Source of the DNA: RGIG7213 sp045657205
GTDB lineage: Bacteria; Bacillota; Clostridia; Oscillospirales; CAG-272
DNA length: 21,498 nt
NCBI GenBank assembly: GCA_045657205.1
Contig: JAZOSS010000129.1
Coordinates: 1-21,498, forward strand
Direction of reading: 5' to 3'
Of this stretch, positions 16,848-21,498 are shown piece by piece. How positions within the stretch are numbered: position 1 is the stretch's first letter; every line of letters starts with the position of its first letter. The notes beneath the pieces were generated by a model, which was not told the DNA's origin, ran no database searches, and saw nothing but the letters and a program-made list of their open reading frames with translations. A program made the position numbers and the translations under genes.

Positions 16848-19800
16848 CTATCCCAAATAATTTATTGTATAATCGCCGGTATTTCTATCCCAATCTGTAC
16901 CTTTCGTTATCGCATTCCACTGCGCCTGTGTGCCTTTGAAGTTTATCGTTTGAAGGCTGTCACAACCTTCAAATGCCTCACTTCCTATACTTGTAACGCT
17001 GTTTGGTATCGTTACGGACGTAAGGCTGTCACAACTTGCAAATGCATCACTTCCTATACTTGTAACACTGTTACCTATCGTTACAGACGTAAGGCTGTCA
17101 CAATAAGCAAATGCACCACTTCCTATACTTGTAACGCTGTCAGGAATCGTTATGGACGTAAGACTGTCACAATCAAGAAATGCATCTTCTCCTATACTTG
17201 TAACGCTGTTCGGTATCGTTATGGACGTAAGGCTGTAACAATCAAGAAATGCACGACTTCTTATACTTGTAACGCTGTCAGGTATCGTTATGGACGTAAG
17301 GCTGACACAACCCCGAAATGCATCACTTCCTATACTTGTAACGCTGTCAGGAATCGTTATGGACGTAAGGCTGGCACACTCCAAAAATGCAGAACTTCCT
17401 ATACTTGTAACGCTGTCAGGTATTGTATATGCGCCTTGTTTTCCACAGGGATACTGTATCAAAGTCGTATTGTTTTTATTGAACAGGACACCGTCAACAC
17501 TTGTATAATTCGCATTACCCGATGATACGTTTATCGCCGTAAGGCTGCCACAATACCAAAATGCATCACTTCCTATACTTGTAACGCTGTAAGGTATCGT
17601 TATGGACGTAAGGCTGTCACAACCGTAAAATGCATAACTTCCTATACTTGTAACACCGTTCGATATCGTAACGGTCGTAAGGCTGACACAACCCCGAAAT
17701 GCATCACTTCCTATACTTGTAACGCTGTTTGGTATTGTAACGGACTTAAGAGCATTACAAGAGTTAAATGCATAATTGCCTATACTTGTAACGCTGTCAG
17801 GTATTGTATATGCGCCTTGTTTTCCACAGGGATACTGTATCAAAGTCGTTTTGTTTTTGTTGAACAGGACACCGTCAACACTCGTATAATTCGCATTACC
17901 CGATGATGCGTTTATCGTCATAAGGCTGCCACAATACCAAAATGCATTACTTCCTATACTTGTAACGCTGTTTGGTATCGTAACGGTCGTAATGCTGTCA
18001 CAATCGTAAAATGCAAACTTACCTATACGTGTGACGCCGCTTTGTATGACGACTTTTTTTATACTTGACCTTTGGCTGTTCCAAGGTCTGTCAGAAGACG
18101 ATGAATAATCCTTCATTGCATTGTCGTTTGTTATGGTGAGTGTACCGTCGGCCATGAGAGTATATCCGTCACCGCTTAAAATAACGGAATTTACAACACT
18201 TATATTGTAACTCGTCGTCTTTCCTTCGTACGAAACCGTGACCTTTGTATTTGATGTTGAAAGCGTTGCACCGTTTGCAGGACTCGTTGTAAAGCCTGAT
18301 GATATCGTTTTCGTCGTTCCGTTGTTATAATTGACATTTATTTTAAGCCCCGACGTTGAAAGTGTATCGCCCTCGTAATACGACGTTTTTGCAGGATTGC
18401 TCGAAACGGATATGCTCGTTACCGTAAGCGGTGTTACGCTTATCGTATAGCTTGTTGTCTTTCCCTCGTATGAAACCGTGACCTTTGTATTTGATGTTGA
18501 AAGCGTTGCACCGTTTGCGGGACTCGTCGTAAAGCCCGACGATACTACTTTATTCGTGCCGTTATTGTATATCACGTTTATCTTCAAGCCCGAGGTTGAA
18601 AGCGCATCGCCGTCGTAATATTCCGTCTTCGGTTTTGCCGATATCGATATACTTGTAACGGCTATTTCTTTCACCGTAATACTTTGTGTTGCCGTCTTTC
18701 CTTCGTACGAAACCGTAACCTTTGTATTTGATGTTGAAAGCGTTGCACCGTTTGCAGGACTCGTCGTAAATCCCGAATACAGCGTTTCGCTTGTACCGTT
18801 ATTATACGTGACTTCAATGGAAAGTCCCGCCGTGTTCAGCTTATCCCCTGCAAAATACGACACCTTTGAAGGCGGTGTTGAAACCGTGATACTGCTCGGT
18901 TCGACCTTTATTACCGTAATTGCAAACGACGTAGTTTTTCCGCCGTAGCTTACCGATACCGTCGTATTTGATGATGCAAGCACCGCACCGTTTGACGGTG
19001 TCGTTGCGAATCCCGATGATTTCGTTTCGCTTCTTCCGTTATTGTACGTCACCTTAACGGAAAGTCCCGACGTGCTGAACTTATCGCCTTCGTAATACGT
19101 CGTTTTTGACGGTAACGATACAACCTCTATCTTCGTCGCCTGCTCACTTGCAACGCTTATGCCGTAATCGACCGTCTTTCCTTCATACGACACCGTCACC
19201 TTGTTCATCGACTGTGTGACGGTCGTACCGTTTGCAGGATTCGTCGTAAATCCCGTCACCGTTTTTTCGCTTCCGTCGGAATAAACCGCCGTCAATTTAA
19301 GATTTGACGTATCAAGTCTTTCGCCGACGATATACGACGTTTTGTGATTTGATGAAGTTATACGCAAATGATCAAGAACTATCTGATCGTACCTTGCGTA
19401 AAGCGTATGGTCCTCCGCCTTCAAGACCGTACTTCCCGACGTTACCATACTGCCGCCCGTCTGTGCATCAAACCAGCCTACGAATATACCGTCCGTACGT
19501 GACGGAGTCGGAAGTGTTCCGTAAACCTCGCCATACGTCACGTTAAGCGGTGCAAACGAGCCTTCGCTGAACGATACCTTTACCGTCACGGGTTCAAATT
19601 CTGCCGTATAGAGATTTCGTAAGCTTACCTCGACCTCTCTTTCCTGTGTCTTTTCGCCGTCGCTCCAACCCGTAAATTTATATCCCGTATTGGGTACAGC
19701 CTTTATTTTCACCTTACTTCCGAGCGGTGCTTCATCACTTTCGCACGTTACGCTTCCGTACGCGGGATTGTTTACACCGAACATATTGCCCGTGGGGATG

Positions 19801-21179
19801 TAATTTGTTTTATCTGACGTTTCGGCTGATGTTTCAGTTGACGTTCCGAAGTCTGTCTCCTCTGTAACATCGGTGTCGTCCGGCACGTCCGTTTTTTCGG
19901 TATACTCTGTTTTTAGCGGTGTATCGCCGTTTCCGCCTCCTTCTCCGCCTGCATCGCCTGACGGTGCGGAGTTATCCGAGCAGCCTTTTGCAAGGAGTAT
20001 TATCACGATCACAATGACGATGAGTAAAACTGCCCCTATCGCAAACGGTAAAATGCTCTTTTTTTCTTTTTTCTCTTCTTTTTTATTTTCCTTATTATCG
20101 GAATCGTCTATTTCTTTTAGCTTTTCGCTGTTCGGTACTGTCGTTTCCCTTTTTGTTACTTCTCGTTCTGTCGGCACGTCTGATGCTTTCTTTGACGGTA
20201 TAACGAGCGGTACTGCGGGGATATCAAGCCCTTCAAGGTCTTTTAAGACCTCGTTTGTGTCTGCATATCTGTCAGAGACGTTTACTGCCATCATTTTCGA
20301 CAGTATGTTTTTAAAACCGTCGGAAACGGAAGGATTTTTTGAAAAATCAAGTCCGGGCGATGCCATTCTGGTTATTGCATCGTCGGGAACGTCACGGACG
20401 AGTGCGTAGTAGATAGTTGCGCCGAGTGCGTAGACGTCGCTCCACGGTCCGTGGTGGCTTTTTCTCTGATACTGCTCTATCGGAGCAAAGCCCTGTTTGA
20501 GTATTACCGACATACTCTGGCTTTTTTCTGCCGCAAGCTGACGGGCAGCACCGAAGTCGATAAGCATTATTCTTCCGTCGTTGCATATGAATATGTTATC
20601 GGGGGATATATCACGGTGAAGCACGTCTTTTTCGTGTGCTTCTCCCAGTGCGTTGCAAACGGCTTTTATTACGCTTACCGCCTGTCCTTCGGAAAGTGCT
20701 TCGTTTTGTACGTACCCTTTGAGGTCGCACCCTTCAAGGTATTCCATAACGAAATACGACGTGTTGTTTTCCTTGAAAAACTCGTACACCGTTACGATAT
20801 TTTCGTTAGTATTGAGCTTTGCTATGGTCTTTGCTTCTTCGTAAAACCTCTCCTCGCCCTCTTTGAATATTTCTTCTTTGTTCGGAGAGCATTCGAGTTT
20901 TATTTCCCCCGGCTGTCTGTAGACGAGTCCGCTCGGGTAATATTCTTTTATCGCAACGCGTGCTTTTTTCGAGTAATCGTACGCAAGATACGTAATACCA
21001 AAACCGCCCTTACCGAGCATCTTACCGATTATGTATTTACCCTGTAAAACTGCACCGTAAGGCAACGCCATAGCGTCACGCTTTGCATCAACTCCGTTAA
21101 AACCGCAGTTTTTACACGGAAATTCGTTACAGTCAGCAAAGCAGTTTTCGCAAAAAGACTGTTCGTAAATTTTTATCAT
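16848..21179 (-). CDS. Transmembrane Ser/Thr kinase with extracellular InlB, Ig-like and LRR_5 repeats
   Basis: 1443 residues. Order: Cys knuckle (Cys10, 13, 22, 25); kinase domain about 49-315 with GKGGFG (56-61), Lys78, HRDISPDNI (188-196), DFG (208-210) and APIEQY; Lys/Glu-rich linker; membrane helix 376-397; a Thr/Glu/Asp-rich stalk (420-460). Outside: a divergent InlB repeat (465-528), an InlB-B repeat (530-597), five Ig-like units (602-995), the GxGYTLMADGTLTI cap, then a BspA-type LRR_5 domain (about 1040-1415) ending with GTQAQWNAI...DYTINYLG. The first 320 residues closely match those of the next kinase gene, so the two arose by duplication. The start ATG 21179 keeps the knuckle and matches the paralogue (MIKIxEQSFCExCF), although only a weak GGAA precedes it. 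It is followed after 36 bases by the second kinase, without a visible promoter or terminator between. The long tail is probably an adhesion or ligand-sensing arm. Confidence 0.94.
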   Translation of the reverse strand: MIKIYEQSFCENCFADCNEFPCKNCGFNGVDAKRDAMALPYGAVLQGKYIIGKMLGKGGFGITYLAYDYSKKARVAIKEYYPSGLVYRQPGEIKLECSPNKEEIFKEGEERFYEEAKTIAKLNTNENIVTVYEFFKENNTSYFVMEYLEGCDLKGYVQNEALSEGQAVSVIKAVCNALGEAHEKDVLHRDISPDNIFICNDGRIMLIDFGAARQLAAEKSQSMSVILKQGFAPIEQYQRKSHHGPWSDVYALGATIYYALVRDVPDDAITRMASPGLDFSKNPSVSDGFKNILSKMMAVNVSDRYADTNEVLKDLEGLDIPAVPLVIPSKKASDVPTEREVTKRETTVPNSEKLKEIDDSDNKENKKEEKKEKKSILPFAIGAVLLIVIVIVIILLAKGCSDNSAPSGDAGGEGGGNGDTPLKTEYTEKTDVPDDTDVTEETDFGTSTETSAETSDKTNYIPTGNMFGVNNPAYGSVTCESDEAPLGSKVKIKAVPNTGYKFTGWSDGEKTQEREVEVSLRNLYTAEFEPVTVKVSFSEGSFAPLNVTYGEVYGTLPTPSRTDGIFVGWFDAQTGGSMVTSGSTVLKAEDHTLYARYDQIVLDHLRITSSNHKTSYIVGERLDTSNLKLTAVYSDGSEKTVTGFTTNPANGTTVTQSMNKVTVSYEGKTVDYGISVASEQATKIEVVSLPSKTTYYEGDKFSTSGLSVKVTYNNGRSETKSSGFATTPSNGAVLASSNTTVSVSYGGKTTSFAITVIKVEPSSITVSTPPSKVSYFAGDKLNTAGLSIEVTYNNGTSETLYSGFTTSPANGATLSTSNTKVTVSYEGKTATQSITVKEIAVTSISISAKPKTEYYDGDALSTSGLKINVIYNNGTNKVVSSGFTTSPANGATLSTSNTKVTVSYEGKTTSYTISVTPLTVTSISVSSNPAKTSYYEGDTLSTSGLKINVNYNNGTTKTISSGFTTSPANGATLSTSNTKVTVSYEGKTTSYNISVVNSVILSGDGYTLMADGTLTITNDNAMKDYSSSSDRPWNSQRSSIKKVVIQSGVTRIGKFAFYDCDSITTVTIPNSVTSIGSNAFWYCGSLMTINASSGNANYTSVDGVLFNKNKTTLIQYPCGKQGAYTIPDSVTSIGNYAFNSCNALKSVTIPNSVTSIGSDAFRGCVSLTTVTISNGVTSIGSYAFYGCDSLTSITIPYSVTSIGSDAFWYCGSLTAINVSSGNANYTSVDGVLFNKNNTTLIQYPCGKQGAYTIPDSVTSIGSSAFLECASLTSITIPDSVTSIGSDAFRGCVSLTSITIPDSVTSIRSRAFLDCYSLTSITIPNSVTSIGEDAFLDCDSLTSITIPDSVTSIGSGAFAYCDSLTSVTIGNSVTSIGSDAFASCDSLTSVTIPNSVTSIGSEAFEGCDSLQTINFKGTQAQWNAITKGTDWDRNTGDYTINYLG
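16935..18062 (-). repeat. 69-bp LRR_5-coding tandem repeats in the kinase gene
   Basis: Runs of 69-base direct repeats encode 23-residue LRR units (LTSITIPDSVTSIGSxAFxxC). They share the core plus-strand sequence CTTCCTATACTTGTAACGCTG and resemble the array at 1-556 at the DNA level. Two longer island inserts interrupt the regular period. Confidence 0.92.
17401..17975 (-). repeat. Segmental duplication with 381-bp offset inside the LRR domain
   Basis: About 194 bases at 17401-17594 recur almost unchanged at 17782-17975. Both copies encode the irregular island NANYTSVDGVLFNKN and the following CGKQGAYTIPDSVTSIG, as well as flanking LRR units. The few base changes suggest a recent duplication of a block of 127 codons. 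Confidence 0.88.
18195..19376 (-). repeat. Five tandem Ig-like repeats, first kinase gene
   Basis: Residues 602-995 form five Ig-like units. In the last three, the stretch GFTTSPANGATLSTSNTK plus VTVSYEGKT is repeated without amino-acid change, and the DNA is also almost constant (18241-18300, 18481-18540, 18721-18780). Recent copying or gene conversion is therefore likely. Confidence 0.9.
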
Positions 21180-21252
21180 TTTGTATTAATTTCCGGACTT
21201 TCGCTTTTTGAAAGCCTTCCTTTCGTTGGAAATCGTATCAGGCTTTATATAA

Positions 21253-21279
21253 CTTTCTCCACCGTTACGGCGGAGAAAG
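21253..21279 (-). other. Hairpin between the BspA-like gene and the first kinase
   Basis: Arms of 12 bases (21253-21264 and 21268-21279) with a 3-base loop and one mismatch (a G-U wobble in minus-strand RNA). The tail TTATATAAAG is not a clean T-run, so it may be a weak terminator or attenuator after the right-edge gene. A second, weaker inverted repeat (AAAGCCT at 21211-21217 / AGGCTTT at 21240-21246) lies in the leader of the kinase gene. I found no convincing promoter in 21180-21300. Confidence 0.45.
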
Positions 21280-21300
21280 CTATAACCGTATTCCTGTTTA

Positions 21301-21498
21301 TTATGAATATTTAATCGTATATCCGCTTGATCCGGCGCTCCATTCTGGATCCTTTTCTATAGCGTTCCACTGTGCCTGAGTTCCGTTATAATTGATCGTG
21401 ATTTGATTCGGAACGTCTACGATAATTTCAATTCCTATGTAAAGCACAGTATTGGGTATCGTAATCGATTTAAGATTGGGCATATATGCAAATGCATC
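21301..21498 (-). CDS. C-terminal end of a BspA-like LRR protein (5' part beyond right edge)
   Basis: Sixty-five codons plus stop remain and the frame is open to base 21498. The fragment starts in an LRR_5 unit (DAFAYMPNLKSITIPNTV), runs through one further strand, and ends with GTQAQWNAIEKDPEW and YTIKYS. This closing piece has the same form as the end of the adjacent kinase (GTQAQWNAITKGTDW and YTINYLG), so the full gene may be another surface LRR protein or a fourth kinase of the same set. The part that would decide is outside the window. Confidence 0.85.
   Translation of the reverse strand, partial: DAFAYMPNLKSITIPNTVLYIGIEIIVDVPNQITINYNGTQAQWNAIEKDPEWSAGSSGYTIKYS

Noticed and set aside
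9785..21179. PknB/PrkC-type PASTA kinase for cell-wall control
   Set aside because: None of the three kinases has PASTA repeats; the outer parts are InlB-, Ig-, LRR- and protease-like, and no cell-division or wall genes are nearby.

Overview
Every gene in this window lies on the minus strand. The window comes from a low-to-mid GC Bacillota, most likely a gut or rumen clostridium of the Ruminococcus/Oscillospiraceae type. That placement is inferred from strong GGAGG ribosome sites, TTGAAT/TATAAT-type promoters, BspA-like leucine-rich-repeat proteins, and zinc-ribbon Ser/Thr kinases carrying Ig-like and InlB-like extracellular tails. No rRNA, tRNA, CRISPR array, insertion sequence or integrase was seen.

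Reading in the direction of transcription (right to left): (1) 21498-21301 is the 3' end of a BspA-like LRR protein cut by the right edge, followed by a hairpin. (2) 21179-9785 holds three very large transmembrane Ser/Thr kinases in tandem, 36 and 25 bases apart. Each has an N-terminal Cys-rich knuckle, a cytoplasmic kinase domain, one membrane helix and a different extracellular part: InlB + 5 Ig + LRR; trypsin-like protease + InlB + 5 Ig + unknown domain; and InlB + LRR. A hairpin at 9738-9770 follows. (3) 9651-2214 is a six-gene operon with its own promoter (9712-9740) and a clear intrinsic terminator (2107-2149). Its genes are a soluble zinc-knuckle/FHA protein, a PP2C phosphatase, a membrane protein with an outside trypsin-like protease and an inside FHA domain, a second PP2C phosphatase, an RDD membrane protein with an FHA domain, and a secreted, membrane-anchored protein with a clan CD (caspase/gingipain-like) Cys-His dyad. 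(4) 2021-1125 is a lone GH43-type glycosidase with its own promoter. (5) 1033-1 is a BspA-like LRR lipoprotein, cut by the left edge.

Together regions 2 and 3 look like one membrane-spanning phosphorylation system. It has three kinases that could sense the outside (writers), two PP2C phosphatases (erasers), three FHA proteins (phosphothreonine readers), and three extracellular peptidase domains: two trypsin-like and one caspase-like. The trypsin-like module is nearly the same protein in a kinase and in an FHA protein, so one extracellular protease type has been connected to both the writer and the reader side. I know the single families but do not recognise the assembly as a characterised system. 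The functional linkage is inferred from gene order and domain content.
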